Shown here piece after piece: positions 23,210 to 32,945 of a stretch of DNA of 64,000 nucleotides. The notes under the pieces were generated by a model. That model worked only from the letters and a program-made list of their open reading frames with translations, had not been told where the DNA came from and searched no databases. Location of the stretch: NCBI RefSeq assembly GCF_000526415.1, contig NZ_JAGA01000001.1, forward strand, positions 124,001 to 188,000, read 5' to 3'. Each line of letters begins with the position of its first letter. Position 1 is the first letter of the stretch. Origin of the DNA: Kallotenue papyrolyticum. Lineage in GTDB: Bacteria; Chloroflexota; Chloroflexia; Chloroflexales; Kallotenuaceae. The position numbers and the translations under genes were made by a program.

Positions 23210-24271
23210 TCAGCGCTCCGCGCCCACCTGGCGGGTTTGCGCCTCGGGCGACTCCTGCGCGCGCAGTTCGTTGTTCGCAACCGTTGCCTGATCTGAGAGC
23301 GTGGTCAGCAGCGAGGGCGCGAGCGCTGACTGGCTCTCCCAGCCGCTGTGCCGCTGATCGCCAACGTCGCTTGTGGGACGCGGCAGCAGGCGCGTCGCCA
23401 GGGCGGTGATGCTCGCAACCAGGTTGGGCAGCAGGTTGTTGGCTGCCGCGGCGATTTTGGCGGGCAGCGTGATCGTCAGGCTGGCGTCGCCATAGCGCAG
23501 CGCCTCGATGATCTGCCGCGCGGCGCGCTCGGCGTCGATCGACAGGCCGGGCAGCGCGTCGCTGATCGCAAACCAGGCATACTCCTGGCGGTGACGGCCC
23601 TTGAAGATGGCATTGGGCGGCGAGCCCGTGCGCATCAGGCCGGGCACCACCGTGGTGATGTAGATGTGGTCCTTGCGCAGCTCGGCGCGCATGCCGTCGG
23701 ACAACCCCACCAGCGCGAATTTGCCGGCGCAGTAGGGTGTCAGGTGCGGCACGGCGATCTTGCCACCGATCGACGTGATGTTGGCGATCCGCCCACCCCG
23801 GCCACGCATATGGGGGATCACCGCCTGCATGCAGTGGTAGGCGCCCCAGAAGTGAACGTCGAGCGACTCGCGGAAGTCGGCGTTGCTCATATGCTCCAGC
23901 GGCCCGACCTGGATCACGCCGGCGTTGTTGATCAGCACGTCGATGCGGCCCCAGCGTTCGAGCACCTGCCGGATCGCGGCCTGCACCTGCGCTTCGTCGC
24001 GCACGTCGCAGGGGATCGCCAACACGTCGGCGGGCGCCAGCATCTGTGCGGCGCGTTCGAGATCCTCGTCGCTGCGCGCCAGCAGCGCCAGTTTGGCGCC
24101 CTCGTCGGCGAGCTGGCGCGCCAGCACCAGTCCCAGCCCGCGCGAGCCACCGGTGATCACCACCACGCGACCCAGAAAGGAGATGCGCCGACGACGGCGC
24201 ATGGTCTGCGCGGCGACGGCGACGCCGGCGCCCACGGCGGCCGCGCGGAGCAAGCGAAGCGTGTTGCCCAT
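23210..24271 (-). CDS. SDR-family oxidoreductase with membrane-anchor-like N-terminus
   Basis: This 353-aa protein has a short-chain dehydrogenase core: cofactor motif TGGSRGLG (residues 41-48), NNAG after the fourth strand, and an active site with Ser in ITSIGG plus YCAGK (Tyr and Lys). An N-terminal helix (AAAVGAGVAVAA) with following Arg residues could attach it to the membrane, and a C-terminal tail of about 60 residues is low complexity. It is the last gene of a three-gene operon and is 7 nt downstream of the alcohol dehydrogenase stop. The substrate is unknown. Similar SDR/dehydrogenase/SRPBCC trios occur in many bacteria. Confidence 0.85.
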   Translation of the reverse strand: MGNTLRLLRAAAVGAGVAVAAQTMRRRRRISFLGRVVVITGGSRGLGLVLARQLADEGAKLALLARSDEDLERAAQMLAPADVLAIPCDVRDEAQVQAAIRQVLERWGRIDVLINNAGVIQVGPLEHMSNADFRESLDVHFWGAYHCMQAVIPHMRGRGGRIANITSIGGKIAVPHLTPYCAGKFALVGLSDGMRAELRKDHIYITTVVPGLMRTGSPPNAIFKGRHRQEYAWFAISDALPGLSIDAERAARQIIEALRYGDASLTITLPAKIAAAANNLLPNLVASITALATRLLPRPTSDVGDQRHSGWESQSALAPSLLTTLSDQATVANNELRAQESPEAQTRQVGAER

Positions 24272-24278
24272 ATCTGTT

Positions 24279-25457
24279 CTACCTCATCTCTGGCTTCAGC
24301 ACCACTTTGATGCAGCCGTCCTGTTTCTTTTTGAACAGCTCGTAGGCCCGCGGCGCTTCGTCGAGCGGCAGACGGTGGGTGATGATGAACGAGGGATCGA
24401 TCGCGCCGCGCTCGATCTGCTCCATGAGTGGGCGCAGGTAACGATGCACGTGCGTCTGCCCGGATGTGATCGTCAGACCTTTGTTCATGATCGCGCCGAA
24501 GGGGATCTTGTCGAGAAAGCCGCCGTACACGCCCGCCACCGAGACCGTGCCACCCTTGCGGCAGTACAGGATCGCCTGGCGCAGCGCGGTGGGCCGATCC
24601 GTTTCCAGCATCAGCGCCTGCTTGACGCGGTCATAGATATAATCGATGCCAACGTTGTGCGCTTCCATACCCACGGCATCGATGGCTGCGTCCGGACCGC
24701 GTCCGCCGGTCAGCTCTTTGAGCGCGTCGCCGACATCCACCTCTGTGTAGTTGAGGACTTCGGCGCCGCCTTGCTCGCGCGCCAGGCGCAGCCGCTCCGG
24801 AACACGGTCGATGGCGATCACGCGCTCCGCGCCCAGCAGATAGGCGCTCTTGATCGCGAACTGGCCGACCGGTCCGCAGCCCCAGACGGCGACCGTATCA
24901 CCGGGTTGGATGTTGCAGTTCTCGGCGGCCATATAGCCGGTGGGCAAGATGTCGGTCAGGAACAGCACCTGTTCGTCGCTGAGACCCTCCGGCACTTTGT
25001 AGGGGCCCACATCGGCGAAGGGCACGCGCACGTATTCGGCCTGCCCGCCGGCATAGCCGCCGACCAGGTGCGAGTAGCCGAAGATCCCGGCGGGTGAGTA
25101 GCCCCACAACTGCTCGGCCATCCAGGCGTTGGGGTTGGAGTTGTCGCAGAGCGACCACAGCTCGCGTCGGCAGAAGAAACAGTTACCGCAGGCGATCGGG
25201 AAGGGCACCACCACGCGGTCGCCGACCTGGAGGTTGCGTACCTGGCTGCCGACCTCAACCACTTCGCCCATGAACTCGTGGCCCAGGATATCGCCGCGCT
25301 CCACCGCCGGAATGTAGCCGTTGTACAGGTGTAGATCGGAGCCGCAGATCGCCGTGGAGGTTACTTTGATGATCGCGTCGCGCGGGTTGAGGATCTGCGG
25401 ATCGGGGACGCTTTCGACGCGTACCTCACCAATGCCATGCCAGCAGACTGCTTTCAT
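24279..25457 (-). CDS. Zinc-dependent alcohol/formaldehyde-dehydrogenase-like MDR protein
   Basis: This 392-aa medium-chain dehydrogenase has the catalytic-zinc ligands in [11 protein letters not shown] and [12 protein letters not shown]. The structural-zinc cysteines lie in [16 protein letters not shown], and the NAD(P) site is [12 protein letters not shown]. The sequence and length match the glutathione-independent formaldehyde dehydrogenase-like group. It acts in the cytoplasm and oxidises an alcohol or aldehyde adduct of unknown identity. ATG at 25457. It is the second gene of the SRPBCC-dehydrogenase-SDR operon. Confidence 0.88.
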   Translation of the reverse strand: MKAVCWHGIGEVRVESVPDPQILNPRDAIIKVTSTAICGSDLHLYNGYIPAVERGDILGHEFMGEVVEVGSQVRNLQVGDRVVVPFPIACGNCFFCRRELWSLCDNSNPNAWMAEQLWGYSPAGIFGYSHLVGGYAGGQAEYVRVPFADVGPYKVPEGLSDEQVLFLTDILPTGYMAAENCNIQPGDTVAVWGCGPVGQFAIKSAYLLGAERVIAIDRVPERLRLAREQGGAEVLNYTEVDVGDALKELTGGRGPDAAIDAVGMEAHNVGIDYIYDRVKQALMLETDRPTALRQAILYCRKGGTVSVAGVYGGFLDKIPFGAIMNKGLTITSGQTHVHRYLRPLMEQIERGAIDPSFIITHRLPLDEAPRAYELFKKKQDGCIKVVLKPEMR

Positions 25458-25468
25458 GCTCCGTGCTC

Positions 25469-26197
25469 CTAGGATCGCGGTGAGAGGGTCTTGCCCAGCA
25501 ACGAACGCGGGCCGTGCGGTTGTCCGGCGGTGGTAGCGATCTCGCCGGTCTCGATCAGTTGTTTGAAGCGGCGCAGATCGTCGCGGACCTGCCGGCCCGG
25601 CTCCTCGCCGAAGAGGCTGGCGATCAACGCGCCGGGCGCGCCCGCGGGCGGACGGTAGTCCAGTGTCACGCGCACCACGCTGCCGCGCCCACCGGTGGCG
25701 GGCGCGAAGCGCACCTCGCCCTGGTTCTCGATCGCGGCGTCGGGCAACGAACGCCAGCGGATCAGCTCACCGGGGCGATCCTCGACGATCTCGGCTTCCC
25801 AGCTCACGCTTGTGCCGCCCGGCGCCCTGGCCGTCCAGCGTGAGCGGCGTTCGTCCAGCACCACGACCGACTCGAGGTGGCGCATAAAGCGCGGCAACTG
25901 CTCGAAGTCGCGCCAGACGCGGTAGAGCTCATCCGCGGGTCGCTCGATCGTGACCGCCTGTTCGACGCGGAGCTGCCGCGGCGCTGTGCCGCGTTGTATG
26001 CCCAGCGCGCGGTAGGCCGGGCAGACGCCGGTCATGCCACGGTAGATCAGATAGCCGCCGCTGCCGGCCAGCACCAGTCCGCCCACCGAGCGACGCAGCA
26101 GCCCCAGCGCTACCAGCGCGCCGCCGCCAAAGGCCGAGAGCCAGCGCTCGAGCGCGCCGATATTGGGTTGCCGCGCGGCCCGCCCTGTTGCCTGCAT
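25469..26197 (-). CDS. Membrane-anchored DUF2892/SRPBCC (polyketide-cyclase-like) protein
   Basis: This 242-aa protein begins with a DUF2892-like segment: two hydrophobic stretches (residues 20-60) and [12 protein letters not shown]. An SRPBCC domain follows (about 75-215; [34 protein letters not shown] is the typical start). SRPBCC domains bind hydrophobic ligands in a helix-grip cavity. It is the first gene of the three-gene operon; a sigma-54-like element framed by an inverted repeat lies 57 nt upstream. A ligand-binding or stress-linked envelope role is possible but not shown. Confidence 0.82.
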   Translation of the reverse strand: MQATGRAARQPNIGALERWLSAFGGGALVALGLLRRSVGGLVLAGSGGYLIYRGMTGVCPAYRALGIQRGTAPRQLRVEQAVTIERPADELYRVWRDFEQLPRFMRHLESVVVLDERRSRWTARAPGGTSVSWEAEIVEDRPGELIRWRSLPDAAIENQGEVRFAPATGGRGSVVRVTLDYRPPAGAPGALIASLFGEEPGRQVRDDLRRFKQLIETGEIATTAGQPHGPRSLLGKTLSPRS

Positions 26198-26236
26198 AGC
26201 TCCTCCTCTCTGCTCTGCGCGAACCGCCTACAACAT

Positions 26237-26282
26237 AATGAGTCGCCCCTTGTCGCAATTTGCGTACCAGAAGCGACTCATT
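26237..26282 (-). promoter_or_regulatory. Sigma-54-type element framed by a 10-bp inverted repeat
   Basis: TGGTACGCAAATTGCG on the minus strand (26254-26269) fits TGGCACG-N4-TTGCA with two changes and correct GG-N10-GC spacing. The arms AATGAGTCGC (26237-26246) and GCGACTCATT (26273-26282) frame it; the downstream arm covers the predicted start near 26243. The same dyad could instead act as a terminator for the gene ending at 26311. Confidence 0.45.
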
Positions 26283-26310
26283 GCCGTGCCGCGCGTGGGC
26301 GGGAGCAGCC

Positions 26311-27375
26311 CTAGGGCAGCCAGCTGGCGTACTTAGGATGGTCGGGACCGATCGGCAGCACGACGTCCTCACCGGTTTGGGCCGAAAAGTACATCGCTGT
26401 GATCAGCTCCAGCGCGGCGCGCGCATCGGCGAGGGTCACGGGCAGCTCGCCGCCGCTGCGCAGCGCATGGTAGAAGCGGAGGAACTGGCCGGCAAAGCCT
26501 TCGGGCAGGGGCTGGAAGCGCTCCAGCGCTGCGGCGATCTGCTGCTCCAGCTCAGGCGTGTCGCCGGTGAAGCTCCAGGGATCGCCGGCGTTGCTGTAGG
26601 GCCGGCTGTTGCTCTCGGCGACCAGTCCGCTGAAGCAGAAGCGGTGGCGGGTGATTTCGGCAGCTGAGCCCAGCGTCGCCGAGAGCGAGGCCAACGCGCC
26701 GTTGGCCATTTCCAGTGAGACGCTGGCGCAGTCCTCGACTTCGATCGGGTTGACGCGCGTGGCAGTGCGGGCGAAGACGCGGCGGATCGGTCCCAGCACG
26801 TAGCAGAGCATGTCGTGGGCATGAATGGCATGGCCCAGCAGCACGCCGCCCAGCTCGGTGGCCCACTTGCCGCGCCAGGGCACGGCGTAGTAGTCGGCGC
26901 GGCGGCGCCAGGCGGTCTCGACGGTCGCCAAGTAGGGCGTGCCGGCCAGGCCGGAGTCGACCAGCAGCTTAAGCTTCTGCAGGCCATGGCCGAAGCGATA
27001 TTGAAAGATCGGCATCACACGCCGCCCCGCCTGCGCTTCGGCGGTGATCAACGCGTCCACCGCCTGGAGCGACTGGACCAGCGGCTTTTCACAGATCGCA
27101 TGTTTGCCGGCGGCCAGCACCTGTTGCACCTGCGCAAAGTGCAGATGCGGTGGCGTACAGATGTCGATCACCTCCACATCATCCATGCGGCACAGCTCGG
27201 CCAGGTCGGTTGTGACACGGGGGATAGCGTGTTCGGCGGCCACGCGTTCGGCTTTGCCGCGATCGATATCGCAGATGGCCACCAACTCGAACAGCTCCGG
27301 CAGACTCTGGTAGGCGTTGATATGGTACACCCCGATGCCGCAGCCGACGACCGCGACGCGTAAGCGTTCAGGCAT
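26311..27375 (-). CDS. Gfo/Idh/MocA-family oxidoreductase
   Basis: This 354-aa protein has an N-terminal Rossmann domain (VVGCGIGVYHINAYQ) and the EKP motif (HAICEKPLVQSL) that supplies the catalytic Lys. A C-terminal beta-sheet domain forms the sugar site (GVLLGHAIHAHDMLCYVLG). The usual GxGxxG reads GCGIGV. These enzymes oxidise or reduce sugars or inositols with a bound nicotinamide cofactor. It is the third gene of a sugar operon with a cupin and a DUF6807 protein, next to a sugar importer and xylanases, so a role with sugar acids or xylose-type sugars is plausible. Confidence 0.88.
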   Translation of the reverse strand: MPERLRVAVVGCGIGVYHINAYQSLPELFELVAICDIDRGKAERVAAEHAIPRVTTDLAELCRMDDVEVIDICTPPHLHFAQVQQVLAAGKHAICEKPLVQSLQAVDALITAEAQAGRRVMPIFQYRFGHGLQKLKLLVDSGLAGTPYLATVETAWRRRADYYAVPWRGKWATELGGVLLGHAIHAHDMLCYVLGPIRRVFARTATRVNPIEVEDCASVSLEMANGALASLSATLGSAAEITRHRFCFSGLVAESNSRPYSNAGDPWSFTGDTPELEQQIAAALERFQPLPEGFAGQFLRFYHALRSGGELPVTLADARAALELITAMYFSAQTGEDVVLPIGPDHPKYASWLP

Positions 27376-27419
27376 AGCTTCTTCTCCGATGCGATCAGCA
27401 ACGTGCGTGCCTGCTGCGC

Positions 27420-28157
27420 TCAGCCCTGCAGCAGACCTTCAGGCTGATAGACGGCGAGCCGTCCGCACATGCCGAGCTGCCGCTCGCCTTGCGGCGCGGG
27501 CAGGCTCTGCAGCCGACCCTGCAGCAGATGGTCGATACGTCCGGCGCTGAGCGCCGCTAGCTGTGTGCCGGTCGCCTGTGTCACGGCCAGCGGGCCTTGT
27601 TCCCAGCGCACGCGCCAGGTCGCCAGGCGCGGCTGCAGCAGCGGCAGCGCGGCACGGTAGAACGCCTCCAGTGCGGCGGGGCCCTGCTCGGCCACCGCGG
27701 CGCGCAGCGCGAGAAAGCCCTCAATCGCCAGATCGCGGCGCCGGCGCGCGGCCTCGGCATCGCTGGCATAGACGCGTTCGGCATTAGCTAGCGATGTCGC
27801 CCGCCAGTACGCCTCGGCATCGTGCAGGATTGGCAGCGGAAAGGTCAGTACGAAATCGCCGGCCTCCGGCAGACCGGCATTCTGCATCAACACCAGGATC
27901 TCGAGTCGATCATAGTTGATCAGGCGGTGGATCACGCCCGGCGTGAACCAGACCAGCCGCCCGGGCGTGAGCGGTGTTTCGGCGAAGCCCGCCGCGCTGA
28001 GCGTCTGCACCGCGCCTTGTCCGCCGATGACGTAGTAGGCTTCGCTACAGGCGAAATGCACATGTGGGCTGCCGCCGGCCAGTCCGTCGCTGGTTGGCCA
28101 CTCATAGACCTTCAAATGCGTCACACCGATCGCGCCTGGCAGCGCGGGCGTGGTCAT
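27420..28157 (-). CDS. Cupin-domain protein
   Basis: This 245-aa protein has a cupin domain in its first 115 residues: GGSPHVHFACSEAYYVIGG is cupin motif 1 (two His, one Glu) and PGVIHRLIN carries the motif 2 His. The remaining 130 residues are helical without recognised motifs. Cupins of this kind act as sugar isomerases, epimerases or sensors. ATG at 28157 follows GAGGAGGG. It is the middle gene of the DUF6807-cupin-Gfo/Idh operon. Confidence 0.78.
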   Translation of the reverse strand: MTTPALPGAIGVTHLKVYEWPTSDGLAGGSPHVHFACSEAYYVIGGQGAVQTLSAAGFAETPLTPGRLVWFTPGVIHRLINYDRLEILVLMQNAGLPEAGDFVLTFPLPILHDAEAYWRATSLANAERVYASDAEAARRRRDLAIEGFLALRAAVAEQGPAALEAFYRAALPLLQPRLATWRVRWEQGPLAVTQATGTQLAALSAGRIDHLLQGRLQSLPAPQGERQLGMCGRLAVYQPEGLLQG

Positions 28158-28170
28158 GGCCCCCTCCTCT

Positions 28171-29037
28171 TCAGCTTGAACTTGACGTAACATACTGCCG
28201 GTAGGCCGCCTCCAGGCGCGGCACATCCCAGAGCGCGTCGTGCACCAGCACGCGGTAGCGCAGGCGTAAGGTCTCGCCGGCGGCCAGCTGCATGGGCTCA
28301 TGGAACAGAAATGCGGCGTTAAAGTAGTGGCCGCTGCCGGTGCTGCCGTACCAGGGCGAAGGATGGCGTGGATTGGCAGGATGATCGAAGATCGCCACAC
28401 CGCCGCTGAGGTTGGGCCCGCCATCCAGCACCCCCGCGAGATCGCACCAGGTGGCGCGCACGCCGGTTGGCCGATCGCTGGTCGAGCCATCGGGGAAGAG
28501 CAGGCGGGTGGCCTGCCAGTTGCGGTTGCCGCGCAGGATCAGGCCACCGTAGCCGCCCCAGGTGGTGAACGGGGTGCGATCCAGCAGCAGATCGGCCTGG
28601 GCCGTCAGCGCCAGATCGAAGTCCAGGGCGTAGGCATCCGCGCTCAGCGGCCGATAGACGATGCGCCGCTGCTCGTGGATGACCGGCGGCGCGTGGGCGG
28701 CGGGCGGTTGCCAGTGCAGGGCACTCTCCAGCGTCATGGCGCCGCTGGGGTCGTGGCTGACCGTCGGCGGCGTCAGGGTGTGCTGGATGCCGCAGGGGTC
28801 GCCCTCTTCCCAGAAGTTGTCGCCGTTGATGTACTTGATCGTGAACCACAGACCCCGATGCCAGACATGATCGTGTGGTTCGAAGAGGGTTAGACACGCG
28901 CCCGCCGGTGTGCAGAGCGGGTGGATGTAGGGCTTGGGCTTGCCGCTATAGACGTAGCGCCAGCGCGGCAACTCTGCGCCCTCGGGCTGGAGCGCCAGTG
29001 CCTGGCCCAGGTGATGGATCAGCACAGTGTCTGTCAT
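28171..29037 (-). CDS. DUF6807 (PmoA-like) family protein
   Basis: This 288-aa protein has family features: YSGKPKPYIHPLCTPAG near the N-terminus, FEPHDHVWHRGLWF, TTWGGYGGLILRG and a GSGHYFNAAFLFHEP end. Members are often misnamed methane oxygenase PmoA but are soluble beta-sandwich proteins near sugar-degradation operons. The conserved His residues suggest a sugar or metal site. It is the first gene of a three-gene operon; a TTGACT -35-like element (about 29074) precedes it on the minus strand. Confidence 0.75.
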   Translation of the reverse strand: MTDTVLIHHLGQALALQPEGAELPRWRYVYSGKPKPYIHPLCTPAGACLTLFEPHDHVWHRGLWFTIKYINGDNFWEEGDPCGIQHTLTPPTVSHDPSGAMTLESALHWQPPAAHAPPVIHEQRRIVYRPLSADAYALDFDLALTAQADLLLDRTPFTTWGGYGGLILRGNRNWQATRLLFPDGSTSDRPTGVRATWCDLAGVLDGGPNLSGGVAIFDHPANPRHPSPWYGSTGSGHYFNAAFLFHEPMQLAAGETLRLRYRVLVHDALWDVPRLEAAYRQYVTSSSS

Positions 29038-29116
29038 ACGCAGGTAGGCTATGATCTAGCTATGTAATAGTCAAGGCCTCTGCCCGCCGTCAAGCGCGGG
29101 CCCATGGTATGCGCGA

Positions 29117-29155
29117 CAGGCATGGGGCAGGGGGACCAGCCCTGTCCCATGCCTG
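29117..29155 (-). terminator. Terminator hairpin of the importer operon
   Basis: A 16-bp stem with one G-T mismatch (CAGGCATGGGGCAGGG 29117-29132 / 29140-29155) and a 7-nt loop lies 58 nt after the binding-protein stop. It separates the importer operon from the DUF6807 operon. Confidence 0.65.
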
Positions 29156-29212
29156 GGAGGCATCCGCCGGCGCGCGGCTGGCAGGCAAGGCTTGCCGGCG
29201 GTTGGCGCACCA

Positions 29213-30898
29213 CTACTTGAGCAGACCGATCTCGCGCGCGCGTTGCTCGGCTTGTGCCCGCCACTCGGCGACGCCGGCGGCTTCCAGCGCCGCGACATAG
29301 GCATCCCACTCTGCGAAGGGCCGTTGGCCGGTCGCAAACTGGAGCTCGCCCTCGGCCTTCAGGCGCTGGATGTCGGCGGCCTGGCCTGGTGGCGCGGGCG
29401 GCAGCGCTGCGAAATCGGTGACATCGACCTTGGGAAACTCTTGCGCGCGGGTCATAATCGCCCAGACGTCCACCACCTGTCCGTTCTTGTGGGTTGTCGT
29501 CTGATCGTAGCGCGCGCGCAGCTCCTCTTCGCTGCCTTTGTAGGCCCAACCGGCCAGGGCGCGCAGGATGCGCGCTTCATCGGTTTGTTCGGCGACGATC
29601 TTGTTGCCTTCACGCCGCCAATGCTTGCCCTCTTCGCCGAAGGCGGTCAGGTAGTAGCCGTCGGTGTTGAGCCACTCCATGAACAGCGCGATCGCCTCGC
29701 CCTTGCCCTGATCGATGGCACGCTGCGACATGCTGAAGCGCATCCCCACGCGCGAGTAGGTGCTGATCGCGCTCTTGCCGTCGGGACCGATCGGCGGCGC
29801 GATATCCAGCCAGCGGCCCGTAGGATTGGCCTCGGCGAAGGGATCGTAGTTGCCGCGGCAGAAGGCCGCGCACCAGTCCTCCTGGAAGAGGCCGATCCGG
29901 CCTGAGCGGTACTTGTTGCCACGATCCGAGCCCTTTTGCGAGGCCCAATCTGGATCGATGACGCCCTCCTGGTGCATGCGATTGAGAAACTCCAGCGCCG
30001 CCTTGCGCTCAGGACTGGTCGGGACGTACACCAGCCGGTTGTTGTCGATGCGCCAGTCGCCCAGGGCGCCGAAAGCTCCGAAGAACGGGTCTAGATTCTG
30101 GAACTGACCGATGCTATCGACCGAGCTGGTGAAGCCCCAGGTATCGGGCTGCCCGTTGCCGTCGGGATCGCGTGTGGTGAAGGCGCGCATGACCTCCATG
30201 TATTCGTCAAGGGTCTTGGGCACCTGCAGGCCGAGCTTTTGCATCCAGTCTTCGCGGATGATCACCGCCTGTTTGAACGGGCTGGAGGTGCGCGTCACCA
30301 GCGCATAGAGCTTGCCGTCGAAGGTGCCGATTGGCGCCAGGGACTCGACCTCGCGATCGCGCACATAGGTCGGCATCAGCGGCAGCAGGGGTTGCCAGTC
30401 GCCCAACAGGCCCTGCGCGCCGAGATCGCGCGCCAGATTGTTGCTGCTGAGGAAGAGATCGGGCAGGTCGTTGGCCGCGCCGCGCGTCATGACCAGGCGT
30501 TCATACTCGCTCAGATCGGTCTGCCAGGACATCTTCAGATCGATGTTGAGCTGCTCCTTGACGATCTTGGCGATCAACCAGTCATCACCGGGTGGCGGCA
30601 GTTCAACCGATTGAACGGGGGTGAAGATCTCGAGGGTAACCGGTGTTTCCAGCCGTCGCAGCTGGCCACTGCCGGCCGGGGTCGTCGTCTCGCCGGCCGG
30701 GGCAGGACTCGCGGACGCCTGGGTGTCGGCCGGGCTGGGCGATGCCGCAGCTTGGGCCGGAGGACTGGCGGCCGGCGAGGGTTGTGTCTGGGTGCCGGGC
30801 GCGCCGGGAGCGGTGCTGCAGGCTGCCAGCAGCATACTCAGCAGCAGCCATGCGCTCCAGCGGCGTCGAGTCGTAGAAGTCCGTAGATGATGCAACAT
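29213..30898 (-). CDS. Extracellular solute-binding lipoprotein of a sugar ABC importer (LplA-like)
   Basis: This 561-aa protein has a lipobox (LLAAC), then a Pro/Ala/Ser-rich linker of about 55 residues, and a type 1 carbohydrate-binding protein fold (VTLEIFTP, DLPDLFLSSN, GTFDGKLYALV, TTRDPDGNGQPDTWGF). The size and the DPDGNGQPDTWGF loop match the large LplA/YtcQ binding proteins used by Gram-positive-type importers of oligosaccharides. ATG at 30898 follows AGAGGTGG; a GTG 9 nt upstream is less likely. It is the third gene after two permeases. Xylo-oligosaccharides are the likely cargo, given the divergent xylanases. Confidence 0.85.
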   Translation of the reverse strand: MLHHLRTSTTRRRWSAWLLLSMLLAACSTAPGAPGTQTQPSPAASPPAQAAASPSPADTQASASPAPAGETTTPAGSGQLRRLETPVTLEIFTPVQSVELPPPGDDWLIAKIVKEQLNIDLKMSWQTDLSEYERLVMTRGAANDLPDLFLSSNNLARDLGAQGLLGDWQPLLPLMPTYVRDREVESLAPIGTFDGKLYALVTRTSSPFKQAVIIREDWMQKLGLQVPKTLDEYMEVMRAFTTRDPDGNGQPDTWGFTSSVDSIGQFQNLDPFFGAFGALGDWRIDNNRLVYVPTSPERKAALEFLNRMHQEGVIDPDWASQKGSDRGNKYRSGRIGLFQEDWCAAFCRGNYDPFAEANPTGRWLDIAPPIGPDGKSAISTYSRVGMRFSMSQRAIDQGKGEAIALFMEWLNTDGYYLTAFGEEGKHWRREGNKIVAEQTDEARILRALAGWAYKGSEEELRARYDQTTTHKNGQVVDVWAIMTRAQEFPKVDVTDFAALPPAPPGQAADIQRLKAEGELQFATGQRPFAEWDAYVAALEAAGVAEWRAQAEQRAREIGLLK

Positions 30899-30996
30899 AC
30901 GATCCACCTCTTCGCGCTACAGGTAGGGTCTCTATCCGAATGCGCTTCTGCCCCATGTTGTTCCGCTAATGGGTTCCTCCTTTCAACAGCGAGTGG

Positions 30997-31872
30997 CTAT
31001 TCCTTGATCGAGCCCAGCAGGGTGCCGGAAGCGAAATGCCGTTGCAGCCAGGGGTACACAAAGAGCAGGGGAATGGTAGTGATCACCACAGCGGCGGCCC
31101 GCAAGGTGTCGAGCGGCATAAACGGCGCATCGCGCTCGACATACTCGTTGACACTGCCGGCCGACAGAATCGAACGCAGCACAACCTGGAGCGGATGCAT
31201 ATCGGCATCCGAGATGTAGAGAATGGCGTCGAAAAAGCTGTTCCAGTGGCCGACGGCATAGAACAACCCGACGGTGGCCAGCACCGGTTTGGAGAGCGGC
31301 AGGACGATGCGCCAGAGCACTTGCCAATCCGAGGCGCCGTCGATGCGCGCGGCTTCCTCGATCTCATGCGGCAAGGTCGCAAAAAAGGCGCGCATCACCA
31401 GCAGGTTGAAGGCGCTCACCAGGTTGGGCAGAATCAGCGCCCAGTAGGTGTTGAGCAGATTGAGCTGGCGGACCACCAGGTAGGTCGGCACCAGGCCGCC
31501 GCTGAAGAGCATGGTGAAGACCACCACCAGCAGCAGCGGACGGCGTAGCGGGAAGTCGGCGCGCGCCAGCGGGTAGGCCATCAGGGTGGTCACGATCAGG
31601 TTGAGCAGTGTGCCGAGCGTCGTGACAAAGACGCTCACGCCGAAGGCGCGCGGCAGCCGCGACGAGGCCAGCAATTGACGGTAGCCCTCAAAGGTCATGT
31701 CGGCGGGGTGGACCCAGAGTGTGCCACTGGAGCGCGACCAGATCTCAAAAGGCGTCACCGACATCATCACCAGATACCACAGCGGCAACAGCACAATCAG
31801 GGTTACGCTGGTCAGGATCAGGAGAACGATCGCATCAAAGGCTTTTTCACGCCATCCCATGCTTCTGATCAT
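30997..31872 (-). CDS. Sugar ABC importer permease (LplC/YtcP-like)
   Basis: This 291-aa protein has six predicted membrane helices and the EAA loop typical of the MalG side: EIEEAARIDGASDWQVLWRI, followed by VLPLSKPVLAT. ATG at 31872 follows GGGAGC; the frame extends further upstream without a good site. No ATPase is encoded here, which is usual for this family (a shared MsmX-type ATPase elsewhere). It is the second gene of the importer operon. Confidence 0.88.
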   Translation of the reverse strand: MIRSMGWREKAFDAIVLLILTSVTLIVLLPLWYLVMMSVTPFEIWSRSSGTLWVHPADMTFEGYRQLLASSRLPRAFGVSVFVTTLGTLLNLIVTTLMAYPLARADFPLRRPLLLVVVFTMLFSGGLVPTYLVVRQLNLLNTYWALILPNLVSAFNLLVMRAFFATLPHEIEEAARIDGASDWQVLWRIVLPLSKPVLATVGLFYAVGHWNSFFDAILYISDADMHPLQVVLRSILSAGSVNEYVERDAPFMPLDTLRAAAVVITTIPLLFVYPWLQRHFASGTLLGSIKE

Positions 31873-31933
31873 GATGCTCTGCTCCCTTGAACGAGGTGGT
31901 GCGCCGCGGCCGACGCGGCGCGCGTCGGGTCGC

Positions 31934-32893
31934 TCACCAGAGGCCAACACCGACCGTGCGTTTCGAGATCAGGTGCGCGCTGATCAGCAGTACGGCGCCA
32001 ACTGCGCCCTTGAACAGCCCCACCGCTGCCGCCAGCGAGAATTGGAAGCCCTGGATGCCCTGGCGATAAACCCAGGTGTCGATAATGTCGGCGACGCTGT
32101 ACACCGAGGGGTTGTAGAGCACGAAGACCTGCTCGAAACCGGCGCTGAGCAGGTTGCCGATACGCAACAGCGTCACCAGCACGATCACCGGCAGAATGCC
32201 CGGCAGCGTGATGTAGCGCATGCGCTGGAGCCGCGTCGCGCCATCAACGATGGCGGCCTCGTACAAGCTTGGTGAGATGCCGGCCATCGCCGCCAGATAG
32301 ATGATTGTGCCCCAGCCCAGCTCTTTCCAGATATCCGAGGCCACCAACACGGTGCGGAACCAATCGGGATCGGCCAGGAAATTAATCGGTTGGCCGCCGA
32401 GCGCAACGATGGCCTTGTTGAGCAGGCCGCTTGACGGTGAGAGCGTCACCAACAGAATGCCGAAGACGACAACCCAGGACAAAAAGTGTGGGAGATAGGT
32501 GATCGTTTGTACGCTGCGTTTGAACCACGAGATGCGTACTTCGTTGAGTAAGAGCGCCAGAATAATCGCCGCGGGCGTGCCGAAAACGAGTTTGTAGGTG
32601 CTGATCAAGATCGTATTGGTCAGCACGTTGTAGAAAAACGGGCTGGAGAAGATCGTACGGAAGTGCTTCAGGCCCACCCACGGGCTGCCGGTGAAGCCTT
32701 CAAGGACCCGATAATCTTTGAAGGCAATGATCGCGCCGTACATCGGCACGTAGCGAAAGATCAGGAAGTACAACACGCCAGGCAGGATCATCAGGTACAG
32801 CAGGGCGTGTCTGCGGAGTTCGCGCGCGATCCAGGCGCGCACCGGACGCACACCGATGCGTGGACTGAAACGTGGATGCGCTTGCGTCGTCAT
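31934..32893 (-). CDS. Sugar ABC importer permease (LplB-like)
   Basis: This 319-aa protein has six membrane helices with the LplB-type N-terminus (YLMILPGVLYFLIFRYVPMYG) and an EAA loop (LYEAAIVDGATRLQRMRYI, then TLPGILPVI). It is the first gene of the importer operon. A promoter with perfect TTGACA lies about 100 bp upstream, with a LacI-type operator at the transcription start. It forms the channel with the following permease. Confidence 0.88.
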   Translation of the reverse strand: MTTQAHPRFSPRIGVRPVRAWIARELRRHALLYLMILPGVLYFLIFRYVPMYGAIIAFKDYRVLEGFTGSPWVGLKHFRTIFSSPFFYNVLTNTILISTYKLVFGTPAAIILALLLNEVRISWFKRSVQTITYLPHFLSWVVVFGILLVTLSPSSGLLNKAIVALGGQPINFLADPDWFRTVLVASDIWKELGWGTIIYLAAMAGISPSLYEAAIVDGATRLQRMRYITLPGILPVIVLVTLLRIGNLLSAGFEQVFVLYNPSVYSVADIIDTWVYRQGIQGFQFSLAAAVGLFKGAVGAVLLISAHLISKRTVGVGLW

Positions 32894-32945
32894 CGCCGAT
32901 TCCTCCTCGCCGCGCGGCGCCGTTGCCGGGCGTATGTCTGGGCTG

